From the NCBI GenBank assembly GCA_964476375.1, contig CAYYZW010000116.1:17970-81969 (forward strand): 64,000 nucleotides of DNA. Direction: 5' to 3'. A program made the position numbers and the translations under genes. Positions 45,065-53,795 of this stretch are shown piece by piece (the first letter of the stretch is position 1; each line of letters opens with the position of its first letter). A model generated the notes under the pieces. The model made no database searches and was not told the DNA's origin. It saw nothing but the letters and a program-made list of their open reading frames with translations. Source of the stretch: SAT2750 sp964476375 (GTDB taxonomy: Bacteria > Planctomycetota > Planctomycetia > Pirellulales > Pirellulaceae).

Positions 45065-46132
45065 CTACTTTTCCTCGTCAATCTGTAGCGGGGCGGTCTT
45101 GCCCCACTTTTCCGCTTTCTCCTTGTCGGTCGGCTCAACCAGGGGCCTGACAATCCGGAATCCGACCCACAACGCGTCGGTATGGTACCAGATACTGACC
45201 GGATCCTGTGGATCCTGCTCTTTCCACTCCTCCTCCGACCCACGGCGAGCGGCGCTTCGCAGGCGATACGGGTCATCATCCCAGGAGCCGCCTCGTACCA
45301 CCCGTGGGTAAAGGGTGGTGGGAATGAGCAGGGGATTCTTCGCCGCATGATGTCCGTAGGCATCGGCCAGGTGCTGATCCAAAACCCACTCCGAAACGTT
45401 CCCATGCATATCGTAAAGTCCCCAGGGATTGGGTTTCTTCTGCCCCACCTTCTGGTACTTCTCCTCGCTATTATCCAGGAACCAGGCATACTCGCCCAGC
45501 TGGGCTGGTTTATCGCCAAAGTGGTAGGCCGTGGTGGTTCCCGCGCGGCAGGCATACTCCCACTCCGCCTCGGTCGGCAGGCGATAGTAACGACCGGTCT
45601 TGGCCGTGAGCCACTGGCAGAAGATCCTGGCAGCATGCTGCGTCATGCAGATCGCCGGGTAACCTCGCTTGCCCATCCCGAATGTCATGTCCGTGTAGGG
45701 CGGGGTTGGTTTGCTCAGCTGGAACTCGCTCGCCACCGCATCACGCTGCGTCGCCTTGATACCAAGTGCCTCGCGGCGGAGGATATCGGTATCCGACATC
45801 CAGATCTCGTAGGCATCCCAGGTTGTTTCATGGCTGGCCATCCAGAACGGAGCGAGGGTGACCTCGTGCTGGGGGCCCTCATCCTTGCCTCGTTGCTTCT
45901 CGCCGTGAGGACTCCCCATCAGGAAAGTGCCCCCGGGGATTGGCACCATGGGGATTTTTGTCCTGCTGTGCGCGATCAACTCGGCATAGGGCTTCATTTC
46001 CGCCTCGGTCATGGCCACTGAATCGGGTACCGGCAGGGGGGCCGGATGATCGGCTATCACGGACGCGGCAAGCAGGCCGCAGAGGGCCAGGCAGAAGGAG
46101 GTAGTTCGCATTGGGAATCTGGTGGGTTGCAT
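45065..46132 (-). CDS. SUMF1 (formylglycine-generating enzyme fold) protein lacking catalytic cysteines
   Basis: A 355-residue exported protein (leader RTTSFCLALCGLLAASVIAD; starts at 46132 or 46111 are both possible). The fold is clear from VPIPGGTFLMGSPHGE, YRLPTEAEWEYACRAG, WGLYDMHGNVSEWV and VRGGSWDDDPYRLRSAARRG. True FGE enzymes have two reactive cysteines in the block between RGGSW and GFR; here that block (residues about 285-330) has none, and GFRIV replaces GFRC. It is therefore unlikely to mature the sulfatases of this window. A TACAAT box on the minus strand (46154-46159) precedes it. Confidence 0.85.
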   Translation of the reverse strand: MQPTRFPMRTTSFCLALCGLLAASVIADHPAPLPVPDSVAMTEAEMKPYAELIAHSRTKIPMVPIPGGTFLMGSPHGEKQRGKDEGPQHEVTLAPFWMASHETTWDAYEIWMSDTDILRREALGIKATQRDAVASEFQLSKPTPPYTDMTFGMGKRGYPAICMTQHAARIFCQWLTAKTGRYYRLPTEAEWEYACRAGTTTAYHFGDKPAQLGEYAWFLDNSEEKYQKVGQKKPNPWGLYDMHGNVSEWVLDQHLADAYGHHAAKNPLLIPTTLYPRVVRGGSWDDDPYRLRSAARRGSEEEWKEQDPQDPVSIWYHTDALWVGFRIVRPLVEPTDKEKAEKWGKTAPLQIDEEK

Positions 46133-46164
46133 GGAAATGGATTCAGCGGATCTATTGTAACCCG

Positions 46165-46185
46165 CCCCTGCCTTGAGATCAGGGG
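46165..46185 (-). other. Six-pair hairpin between DUF2071 and SUMF1-like genes
   Basis: CCCCTG (46165-46170) and CAGGGG (46180-46185) enclose nine bases. It sits 44 nt after the DUF2071 stop in the direction of transcription and just before the TACAAT box. No U-run follows, so termination is uncertain. Confidence 0.3.
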
Positions 46186-46228
46186 CTGGCCGTTCGCAAT
46201 AACCCGGGACAGGTGGGCCCCCATTTCA

Positions 46229-46966
46229 TCATCCGGCTGCCTCCGGGCAGCAGAGCATGGGCCGTTCATGCCACTCGTGATCGATCCGGCGCATCAGCAG
46301 GGCACAGTCAAAGCCGGCAGATCCGGCCGGGAAGAGATCCTGGTCGTCAAAGAAGCTCGACTCTATTTTCTCCACGGAGAGCGACTGCACCTTCCAGTTC
46401 CGGGTATGCAGCTCGAGGCCATGATACCGGCCTGGTTTTTTTGTATCGGAGAATCCCAGCGACCCGCCCTCAAAGAAATCAGATGCCTCCTCCAGGGAAC
46501 CGAATACCGACGACCCGGGCAGGTCCGCTGTGACGTGTCCCTCCACGGCCAGCCGGGTCTCACCATCGTCGCTTTCCATCAGGACGCTGTAGAAGTCATC
46601 TGTCTCACGGGTCGTGAAACGGGCATGGTAGTGAAAACCAGGAAACAGCCGGCCCCCCAGCAGCGTGTTGAGCCATGACGATGAGTCCCGCCTGGGAATG
46701 TAGACTCCCTCTCGTAACTCTCCATCCTGCTCCCACTCGACAGCAATCCGGTGGGCGGCATTCTCCGAGCCAATCCCGAGAAACCGGGGAATGAAGCGGG
46801 GACGAAGCTGCCGCAGCCGAATCAGGCAGACGCCGGCCATTCCGACGCCGTGGATCAACTTGGGCCGAAAAGGCTCCGGGACGACGCCCGCCAGGACATC
46901 CGCGTCGACGTGGAAGTTGGCAAGGATGCGGCGCTCCATGATCCCTCGCATGATGGGAATTTTCAT
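46229..46966 (-). CDS. DUF2071 / acetoacetate-decarboxylase-like protein
   Basis: A 245-residue cytoplasmic protein. The start (MERRILANFHVDADVLAGVV then PEPFRPKLIHGVGMAGVCLI) and GRLFPGFHYHARFTTRETDD are typical of DUF2071, a family related in fold to acetoacetate decarboxylase. The function is unknown. AAGGA lies 9 nt before the ATG. It lies upstream of the SUMF1-like gene with a 96-nt gap that holds a hairpin and a promoter-like box, so they may be separate units. Confidence 0.78.
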   Translation of the reverse strand: MKIPIMRGIMERRILANFHVDADVLAGVVPEPFRPKLIHGVGMAGVCLIRLRQLRPRFIPRFLGIGSENAAHRIAVEWEQDGELREGVYIPRRDSSSWLNTLLGGRLFPGFHYHARFTTRETDDFYSVLMESDDGETRLAVEGHVTADLPGSSVFGSLEEASDFFEGGSLGFSDTKKPGRYHGLELHTRNWKVQSLSVEKIESSFFDDQDLFPAGSAGFDCALLMRRIDHEWHERPMLCCPEAAG

Positions 46967-47172
46967 TCGCCTGATTCCTTGTCGTTCCAGCCTGTTATCG
47001 GTTGGCAGAAGAATAACCGGAAAATCCTCTGCTGGATAAACTCACCTTATCGCCGGGAAAAGCTGCATTCTAACAGGAGCTTCGGCACAAATTCTTCCGG
47101 CAGGGGAACTTCCTGCTGACGGTTGCGTCCAAACTACGAGAAGGGGCCGGAACAGGGAGGAGATTTCACACC

Positions 47173-47649
47173 ATGAAAATCTCACGAAACACCTTTATTT
47201 TTTCACTGATCAGCAGCGTTTCACTGTTTGCCTGCGGCGACAAGAAAAAGAAGGGCGAGCAGACGGTCGTCTGGAACGAGATGGTCCCGCTCGCGGCGAC
47301 CAGGTCCGCCCCGCAGGGGCTCAGCGACGGCCAGATCCGGATGAGCGTGATCTCCGATGAGGACAACTGGGACAGGCTCTGGTCGGCCGTACTGAAGGAT
47401 ACCTTGTGCGAATTTCCCCAGGCGAATTTCACAAGCCAGGTGGCCGTGGTCGTCCACAACGTCAAGTACCTGAACAACATCAAGGTGCTCGAGTCGACAC
47501 GGGAGGACGATGTTCGCCTGCTCAACCTGGCAGTGACTCGTACCGCCCTGCCGGTCCGGGAGAAGGTCCAGATGGCAGTCATCCTGATCCCGCGAGCCAG
47601 CACGAAGGCGGTCCAGGTGGGAAAGATGAAGATCACCATCCAGCCCTGA
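47173..47649 (+). CDS. Small lipoprotein of unknown function
   Basis: A 158-residue protein with a signal peptide and lipobox L-F-A-C21 followed by GDKKKKGEQ, so it is probably lipid-anchored at residue 21. The rest has mixed alpha/beta character (DNWDRLWSAVLKD, QVAVVVHNVKYLNNIKVLES, REKVQMAVILIPRAS) and resembles no family I know. GGGAGGAG lies about 12 nt before the ATG. It is convergent with the esterase gene, with a 6-nt gap. The 207-bp gap before it holds nothing I can identify. Confidence 0.7.
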   Translation: MKISRNTFIFSLISSVSLFACGDKKKKGEQTVVWNEMVPLAATRSAPQGLSDGQIRMSVISDEDNWDRLWSAVLKDTLCEFPQANFTSQVAVVVHNVKYLNNIKVLESTREDDVRLLNLAVTRTALPVREKVQMAVILIPRASTKAVQVGKMKITIQP

Positions 47650-47655
47650 GATCAG

Positions 47656-48900
47656 TCAGGGCAGGGTGACGGTCATCTCAGCGGAGAAGAGACTTGCCGG
47701 GTCCCCCCGTTCGGCGAGGGTCCGGGCGATCACCTGGATCGATCGCTCGACCGTGCCGGTGAACAAAGCTTTCCCGTCGTGGATAACCGTGACCTGCTTG
47801 TCGAGGTCCATCATGCGGTCATTGAGCCGGAAGGTCACCTCGGGAACACTGCTTGTGGCAAGCGTGATCTGCTGGTCCTTGTAGGAGGCCCGGATCTGGC
47901 TGCGCCCCTTTCTTGATTCACCCGCCACCGACAGCCAGTGAAAGCGAGAATGGGCCACGTCGTCCTGGTGCCAGACGATAGACGCGGGAACCGGGTTACG
48001 CGTGAACTTTGCCATCCAGGGAACCGCGATGCGATCCTCCAGGTCCATCCAGTGTCCCTTGTTGGGATAGATCTTCACCATGTGGGGATACCCTCCGGGA
48101 TCTTCCGCCTTGAGCTGCTTGAGTCGCTCGCCCCACTGGGCAGCCACCTTGTTGCGGTTGTAAGCTGCATCCCGCCCACCTACCTGGATCGAGAAACCGG
48201 TATTTCGCAGGCTCAGGGGCGAGGAGTCATTGGGATGGCCAGCCATCATGGATGCCGCCGCCCAGCGATCCGCCATCCGCGGGCCGAGCTGGTAGACGCC
48301 ATCGCCGCCGGCCGAGTAACCCATCAGGTAGACCCGGTTGGGATTGACTCCCTCGAAGACCACCAGGTTCTCGATCAGGCGATCGAACATGCCGTCGATG
48401 TGGCCCTGGTGCCAGAGGTTCCAGGTATTGGTCGGCGCGCGGGGAACCAGGTAAACACCCTCGGCAGGCCTGTAGAGTCCTTTCTGGTTGTTCCACTGCT
48501 GGTCGTTGACCTGCTGGGTCGTTCCACCTCCACCATGGAGTGAGAAGTAGAGGCTGCGGCCTTCCTTGGGCTTGTCGCCAAAGATCTTGTAGTAGAAGGG
48601 CATCTCCAGGTTACCCACCTTGATCCGGCGGGCATCCATTTCTGCCTTGCGGGTGGCCCGGATCATGGCCTGGTGATCCTTCCAGAGCATCGCGCCGGCT
48701 GATTGTGCATCGTCAGCCGTCAGTGCCGTCTTGGAAAATTCCTGCTCGGCCAGTGGTGAGCGCTTGTCGGTCGGACTGGCCAGGTATTTCGCCAGTGCCT
48801 CCACCGCCCGGCCCGAGGCACGGGTGCCGGCGGCCGCCAGTTGCGTGGCAGGTGCGCAGAACAAAAAAAGCGTCACAAGCAGGACTGCATATCGTTTCAT
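47656..48900 (-). CDS. Exported alpha/beta-hydrolase (esterase/depolymerase-like)
   Basis: A 414-residue exported protein (leader YAVLLVTLFLFCAPATQLAAA). An oxyanion-type FSLHGGGGTTQQ near residue 121, the nucleophile elbow GYSAGGDG near 200, and the candidate catalytic His in YPNKGHWMDLED near 288 define an alpha/beta-hydrolase of the feruloyl-esterase or depolymerase style. A C-terminal 110-residue beta domain follows. GGAG lies 9 nt before the ATG. It starts 3 nt after the transglutaminase gene, so the two form an operon. Substrate unknown. Confidence 0.8.
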   Translation of the reverse strand: MKRYAVLLVTLFLFCAPATQLAAAGTRASGRAVEALAKYLASPTDKRSPLAEQEFSKTALTADDAQSAGAMLWKDHQAMIRATRKAEMDARRIKVGNLEMPFYYKIFGDKPKEGRSLYFSLHGGGGTTQQVNDQQWNNQKGLYRPAEGVYLVPRAPTNTWNLWHQGHIDGMFDRLIENLVVFEGVNPNRVYLMGYSAGGDGVYQLGPRMADRWAAASMMAGHPNDSSPLSLRNTGFSIQVGGRDAAYNRNKVAAQWGERLKQLKAEDPGGYPHMVKIYPNKGHWMDLEDRIAVPWMAKFTRNPVPASIVWHQDDVAHSRFHWLSVAGESRKGRSQIRASYKDQQITLATSSVPEVTFRLNDRMMDLDKQVTVIHDGKALFTGTVERSIQVIARTLAERGDPASLFSAEMTVTLP

Positions 48901-48903
48901 CGT

Positions 48904-50049
48904 TTACTTCTCCACAGCAAAGCTGAAAACCTGTTCCGGTTTTTTGACCTTCACGGTCCGGGTCTGGCTGACCTCCCCGGTGATGTACCGGACCGTCAGC
49001 AGGTCACCCACTTTCACCTGGACCTGGACATGGTTGTTGGCGTCGAACCGCTCGTCGTTGGATTGTCCCTCAAAAACCTGCTTTCCCTCGCTGGTGCTTA
49101 TGACCAGGTCCGCAGCAACCCGCGCCCCCGACTTCCTCTCGACCACCTTGAAATAAGCCAGCACAAATCCCTCGGGAAGCTTTTTGCCCAGGCGGGTGTA
49201 ATAGTCCGAGACGTTCACCGCCGATATGCTTCGATCCTCCTGGGACCAGACCATCGGAAAAAACTGGGGGGTCTTCTTGTAACTGACAGCATAGATCGAG
49301 TGCAGCAGGTGGTTGCGATCGGCCGTGGCGGCCCGCCCGACAAACCAGGCCCTGTCCAGATCATCGCCGGCCGGCTCACAGGCCCCGGTAAAGTGCCAGC
49401 CCTGGTCCCAGACTTCCGCCCAGGAGTGGTTGCCACTCTTGTTGGTCCAGAGCGGGGTTCCCACGAACCGGGCAGGGACGCCCACGCTCCGGCAGGCATC
49501 GACCAGGATCACGGTCAGGCCGCTACAGGATGCCAGCCCGGTCTCCATCGACTCATAGGGACTCTGGTCGGGCTTCTTGCGGCCGGTTGAATACTTGACG
49601 TTGACGATCTTGAAGACGTTCTTGTTAAGGATCACAGCCGCCTCACCCGGCGACGTGGCATCCTTGACCAGCGGGTGAAAGCGGTCATAGAAATCCTTCC
49701 GCCAGTCATCACGGCGCTCGTTGATCACCGAGTAGGGAAGCACGTCATTGAGAAAAACCTCCTCGGGCACCTCTTTCTTCCAGGCGACTCCCTCCCAGGC
49801 ACGGTAGGCCTGGTTCACGTTCTTGAGCAGGTAATCCGCCTGGAGGGTCTCGAGATCCGGTGCCGGCATGTTCTCCACCAGGAAGATCATTCCCTTGCGC
49901 TGGGCGGGCGGCACCTGGTCAAGTGCCTGTTGAATCTGCGGGCGGTTTGTGCCGGCTGTCTGGAGGGCCTGCTCGAGGGCGGGCGGAGCGGCCAGGCAGG
50001 TCACAGCAGAAACACAAATACCAAGAACCAGGGCCAGGAGATTCTTCAT
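48904..50049 (-). CDS. Exported transglutaminase-like superfamily protein
   Basis: A 381-residue protein from ATG 50049, with GAGG 7 nt upstream and a signal peptide (LLALVLGICVSAVTCLAAPP); the frame remains open upstream without coding character. The catalytic Cys is in GLASCSGLTVILVDACRSVG near residue 200, the His in KSGNHSWAEVWDQGWHF near 235, and the Asp is probably in the GDDLDRAWF stretch. Such proteins cleave or cross-link peptide bonds outside the cytoplasm. A C-terminal beta domain (about 300-381) follows. The downstream esterase is probably co-transcribed. Confidence 0.85.
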   Translation of the reverse strand: MKNLLALVLGICVSAVTCLAAPPALEQALQTAGTNRPQIQQALDQVPPAQRKGMIFLVENMPAPDLETLQADYLLKNVNQAYRAWEGVAWKKEVPEEVFLNDVLPYSVINERRDDWRKDFYDRFHPLVKDATSPGEAAVILNKNVFKIVNVKYSTGRKKPDQSPYESMETGLASCSGLTVILVDACRSVGVPARFVGTPLWTNKSGNHSWAEVWDQGWHFTGACEPAGDDLDRAWFVGRAATADRNHLLHSIYAVSYKKTPQFFPMVWSQEDRSISAVNVSDYYTRLGKKLPEGFVLAYFKVVERKSGARVAADLVISTSEGKQVFEGQSNDERFDANNHVQVQVKVGDLLTVRYITGEVSQTRTVKVKKPEQVFSFAVEK

Positions 50050-50198
50050 TTCATACCTCGCGGTCGCATGACAGGTGGCAGGGGGATGAATGGCTCGTTC
50101 CCTATTATCGTCAACGAATTCACTCGACTCTACCGGGGAGGAGGATCCAGGCATTTTTTCCTTGCCTGGAAAGGTCGTGGTAACAGTCGAAGTGGCAC

Positions 50199-50750
50199 GT
50201 GACAATACATCATATGGGTGGTTTTGCAGATAACCAGCGCGAGGAATTCACGGACCTGGTCGACCAGCACCAGGTCCGCCTGCGTGCCTTCGTCCGGTCA
50301 CTCGGAACAAGGCCGGACTGGGTAGATGACATTGCCCAGGAAGCATTCTTGACGGCCTTGAACCAGTGGGAAACCTTTGATCCGTCACGAGATTTCGGCA
50401 AGTGGGTTCGTGGCATCGCCTTTAACATCATCCGCAACGAAACTCGCAAGGACGCACGGCGCAAGCGAATCCTCCATACCGATGTCACCTGGATGCTGCT
50501 CAAGCGCTGGGAGAATGCACCCAAACACTCGGAAGAGGTCTCCGTGGAATCCATTCGCGAGTGCATGGAAAAACTTGCCCCGATGAGTCGGAGACTGATC
50601 GAGGGGCGTTATCGGAATGAGGAAACATCGTCAGAACTGGCCAAACGACTTGATCTTTCGGCAACCAACGTCAGGCAGATCCTGATGAGAGCCCGCCGGC
50701 ATATCAGGAAATGCATTGAACTTCGTGTTTTACAGGAAACAAGATCATGA
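50199..50750 (+). CDS. ECF-type RNA polymerase sigma factor
   Basis: A 183-residue sigma-70-family protein (a GTG start at 50199; ATG at 50214 is also possible, neither with a clear SD). Region 2 is seen in LVDQHQVRLRAFVRSLG and DDIAQEAFLTALNQWETFD, region 4 in SSELAKRLDLSATNVRQILM followed by RARRHIRKCIE. The group resembles the planctomycete/Verrucomicrobia ECF class. Its last codons overlap the FecR-like gene by 4 nt (ATGA), so sigma factor and partner are made in a fixed ratio. It probably directs transcription of a surface or stress regulon not identifiable here. Confidence 0.92.
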   Translation: MTIHHMGGFADNQREEFTDLVDQHQVRLRAFVRSLGTRPDWVDDIAQEAFLTALNQWETFDPSRDFGKWVRGIAFNIIRNETRKDARRKRILHTDVTWMLLKRWENAPKHSEEVSVESIRECMEKLAPMSRRLIEGRYRNEETSSELAKRLDLSATNVRQILMRARRHIRKCIELRVLQETRS

Positions 50751-52156
50751 ACGAGTCCCGTGTGGATTATCTACTAAGCCTCTTTGTTGACGACATGCTG
50801 TCGGAAACAGAATCGCATGAACTGGCTGAGCTGATCGAGGGTCAGCCGGAACTGCTTGAGGAACTCCAGGCCCAGCTGGAAGCAGCAGACCTGGTGTCAC
50901 AGGCAGAGAATGACCACAGGTCTCCATCCCGCTTCCTCGAGGAATTTCAACGACGACTCGACGAACCGGTCATGTCGGACCCGCACGACGACGAGCCTGC
51001 TTTGCCAGTTGAACCAGCCCAGGCCGAAAGAGCATCTCACTGGGTTCCCAGCAAGGCCTGGCTGGTAACAGCGGCAGCCCTGCTGCTGCTGGGCCTCTCC
51101 CTTGCCGGCTTCTTTCCCAGTTCCCCACAGAACATCGCGCGCATCCACCGGCTCCAGGGATCCGTAAGCTGGACAGGAAATGGCGGGCTGATTGAACGCA
51201 ACCTGAAAACTGGCCAACTGCTGACCGGGGGAACCCTGGAAACACTCTCCACCGAATCCTGGATTGAAATCGATTTTTTCGACGGCACACGATTGATCCT
51301 GCCCGGGCCATCGCAGCTAACGATTGCGGACCATGGTCAAAAAGAGCTGTACCTGAAAAAGGGAAAGCTCTCTGCCACAGTGGTGAAGCAGCCAGCGGGA
51401 CAACCTCTCCTCATCAACACCGCCACGGCCCGGATCGAGGTGCTGGGGACCCAGCTGAATATCGAGGCAGAGCCGGTACGGACAACACTCAACGTGAACG
51501 AGGGAAAGGTCCGTGTCACACGACTGGTGGATGGGAGGGTAACCGAGGTTCCCGCGCAGCATGACCTGCTGACCACCGTCGACCGGGGAGATGACCACAA
51601 GCCGCTGCGGCGCCGACAACCGACGGGCCTCTGGACAAGCCATTTGCCCGATGACATTGAACACGGCGAGTGGCACCCAACTGCCTTCAGGGACGTTGCC
51701 GAACAGGGGGTACAGGAAAAACCTTATGTCTATACGTACGATGACGGACAGGGGGAGAAATCGGTCCTGCTGCACCTGATCAGCCTGAAGGTATCGGAGT
51801 GTGGTGAATCACCTGTCCTGATCCAGCCAGATTCCATGCTTTGCATAAGGGGACGGAAGGAGAATGATAGCGAGGTTCATTTCGTCATCAACACCCAGCT
51901 CCCTGATGGGGGATGGGCAGGAAAATTTGATGTCCCGATAACAGCAAAGGAAGGAGACTACCTGTTTGAATTCAAGGTGCCAGCCGAGTCATTTTTTCTC
52001 TCTGACGACAACTCAAGGACCTCTCTCAAGACCTCTTTCGCCGATGTCATCGCCAAGACGGGTGGCAGCCTGAAGCTCACCCATATTTATGCATTTTCCA
52101 TCGACGATCCCGCCGGGCTGGAAATCCTGGAAGTAAAATTACTGCCACCCAGGTAG
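50747..52156 (+). CDS. FecR-domain membrane protein, probable regulator of the sigma factor
   Basis: A 469-residue protein with an N-terminal anti-sigma-like helix bundle (YLLSLFVDDMLSETESHELA), one transmembrane segment near 100 (WLVTAAALLLLGLSLAGFF), and a FecR domain outside (GTLETLSTESWIEIDFFDGT, GTQLNIEAEPVRTTLNVNEG). A beta-sandwich C-terminal region of about 140 residues (SVLLHLISLKVSE, GGWAGKFDVPITAKEGDYL) looks like a carbohydrate-binding domain, so it may sense extracellular glycan and signal to the sigma factor. This role is an inference. Confidence 0.85.
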   Translation: MNESRVDYLLSLFVDDMLSETESHELAELIEGQPELLEELQAQLEAADLVSQAENDHRSPSRFLEEFQRRLDEPVMSDPHDDEPALPVEPAQAERASHWVPSKAWLVTAAALLLLGLSLAGFFPSSPQNIARIHRLQGSVSWTGNGGLIERNLKTGQLLTGGTLETLSTESWIEIDFFDGTRLILPGPSQLTIADHGQKELYLKKGKLSATVVKQPAGQPLLINTATARIEVLGTQLNIEAEPVRTTLNVNEGKVRVTRLVDGRVTEVPAQHDLLTTVDRGDDHKPLRRRQPTGLWTSHLPDDIEHGEWHPTAFRDVAEQGVQEKPYVYTYDDGQGEKSVLLHLISLKVSECGESPVLIQPDSMLCIRGRKENDSEVHFVINTQLPDGGWAGKFDVPITAKEGDYLFEFKVPAESFFLSDDNSRTSLKTSFADVIAKTGGSLKLTHIYAFSIDDPAGLEILEVKLLPPR

Positions 52157-52239
52157 GCATCCTGGCTGATGAGAATCCGTTACACTTGATGGTTTACCGG
52201 CCACCTTAACCTGTCATTTTCTGCGTCCGGAGAAACCAG

Positions 52240-53778
52240 ATGTTGAAGTACACAAGTTCGCTCCTGGCAGTCATCTCTCTTGCCCTGGTCCTTGGTTGTG
52301 GTGGCGATGAAACCACGGAAAACGGAATGCCCACGGCTCCGTCATCCAAACCTGCCCAGGCAACAAAGCCAGCCACGGGAGCTTTTTTCGAATTCATTCG
52401 GAACAACGATGTCGCCTCTATCAAGCAGCAACTGGCCGATGGAGTGGATCCCGAGTCACTTGATGCAGAACTCCAGATGACCACCCTGGCGATGGCAGCG
52501 GCGGTCGGTAGCGAGGAGATCACCAGGCTGTTGCTCGACGCGGGTGCGAATGTCGATCTGCGGAATACGGATGGAACAACGCCCCTTGCAACGGCTGTCT
52601 TTTTTGGCCATCCGGAGGTTGTCAAGCTGCTGTTGGAAGAAGGGGCAGACCCGGCAGCACAAAACCTCAAGGGTGAAAAAGCCTCCGACTACGTCACCCA
52701 GCCGATGCCCGACGGCATCCTTCAACTGGTTGGTGGAATCATCCGCGTCAGGGTGGATCCGGTCGCGGCCAAGCAGTCCATTCCAGCGATCGCGGCCCTG
52801 CTGGGTGTGGAACCCGCATCTGCCACTGCAGCAGCTCTCCCGGTAGGAAAGTCCATCTGGGACGCGGCAGCAGCAGGAGACCTCGAGCTTCTCCAGGCCA
52901 ACCTCAAGGTTGGGAATGATCTCAACGCCATGGTACCAGCCGGTCTCCCGGGCGCCGGTGGAACACCACTGCACATCGCCGCAATGTCAAACCAGGTGGA
53001 AATCATAGAGTTTCTTCTTGGCAAGGGTGCCGATGTAAACATCAAGGCGGGGGACGAAAACGGCAGCACTCCCCTGCAGTGGGCCGCTGTTTTCGGCAAG
53101 TATGAAGCGGTCAAGGCGCTGGTCGAAACCGGCAAGGCCGACGTCAACGCGCGGGACAATAACAATGCAACGGCCCTGGATGCCCTCCCTTTTGATATTA
53201 CCTTTGGCACCGATCCAACCATCTCGATAGACAAGCCGAAAATCAAGGCTTACCTGTTAGCACAAAGTGCCAAGCCGGGGACAGGTTCGGACCCCGATTC
53301 TCCAACACCTTCTGGCAGTGCCAAGGATATCTGGACTGCGGCGGCCGAGGGGAATATCGCCGCTATCCAGGCCCACCTGGATAGCGGGGTGGACATCAAT
53401 GCCCGGGCCCCGGCAGGAGCTGAGGGAGCCGGAGCAACGGCCCTGCATATCGCGGTCATAACAAAGCAGGGAAGGGTGGACCAGTTTCTGGGGGACAAGG
53501 GAGCGGATGTAAATGCCAGGACAGAGGATGAGGATGGATCCACGCCACTGCACCTGGCAGCGGCATTTGGCAATATCGACTTTGTCGAGGGCCTGCTCAA
53601 CTACAAGGCGGATGTGAACTCCAAGAATAATGGTGGTCTTACTCCGCTCGATGTCCTTGCCACCGATCCCACCGGTGGCCTGCTGGCCAAGAACCCCGAG
53701 ATCATTGCCGCCAAGGCCAGGATCAAGGAACTGCTGCTGGAAAAAGGCGGCAAGACCAAGGCCGAACTGGACCAGTAG
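52240..53778 (+). CDS. Ankyrin-repeat lipoprotein with duplicated module
   Basis: A 512-residue protein with a signal peptide and lipobox LVLGC20 (then GGDETTENG), so probably lipid-anchored. Ankyrin repeats fill the rest. Three blocks are visible: residues about 45-150, then a pair beginning SIWDAAAAGDLELLQ (near 204) and DIWTAAAEGNIAAIQ (near 362) that share layout through TPLHIAA/TALHIAV, GSTPLQWAA/GSTPLHLAA and ADVNARDNN/ADVNSKNNG, evidence of an internal duplication of about 110 residues. GGAG lies 7 nt before the ATG. It faces the isocitrate dehydrogenase gene. Confidence 0.88.
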   Translation: MLKYTSSLLAVISLALVLGCGGDETTENGMPTAPSSKPAQATKPATGAFFEFIRNNDVASIKQQLADGVDPESLDAELQMTTLAMAAAVGSEEITRLLLDAGANVDLRNTDGTTPLATAVFFGHPEVVKLLLEEGADPAAQNLKGEKASDYVTQPMPDGILQLVGGIIRVRVDPVAAKQSIPAIAALLGVEPASATAAALPVGKSIWDAAAAGDLELLQANLKVGNDLNAMVPAGLPGAGGTPLHIAAMSNQVEIIEFLLGKGADVNIKAGDENGSTPLQWAAVFGKYEAVKALVETGKADVNARDNNNATALDALPFDITFGTDPTISIDKPKIKAYLLAQSAKPGTGSDPDSPTPSGSAKDIWTAAAEGNIAAIQAHLDSGVDINARAPAGAEGAGATALHIAVITKQGRVDQFLGDKGADVNARTEDEDGSTPLHLAAAFGNIDFVEGLLNYKADVNSKNNGGLTPLDVLATDPTGGLLAKNPEIIAAKARIKELLLEKGGKTKAELDQ

Positions 53779-53795
53779 CACGGCGGGAATCGACG

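Noticed and set aside
45065..46132. True formylglycine-generating enzyme for the local sulfatases
   Set aside because: Both active-site cysteines are missing.
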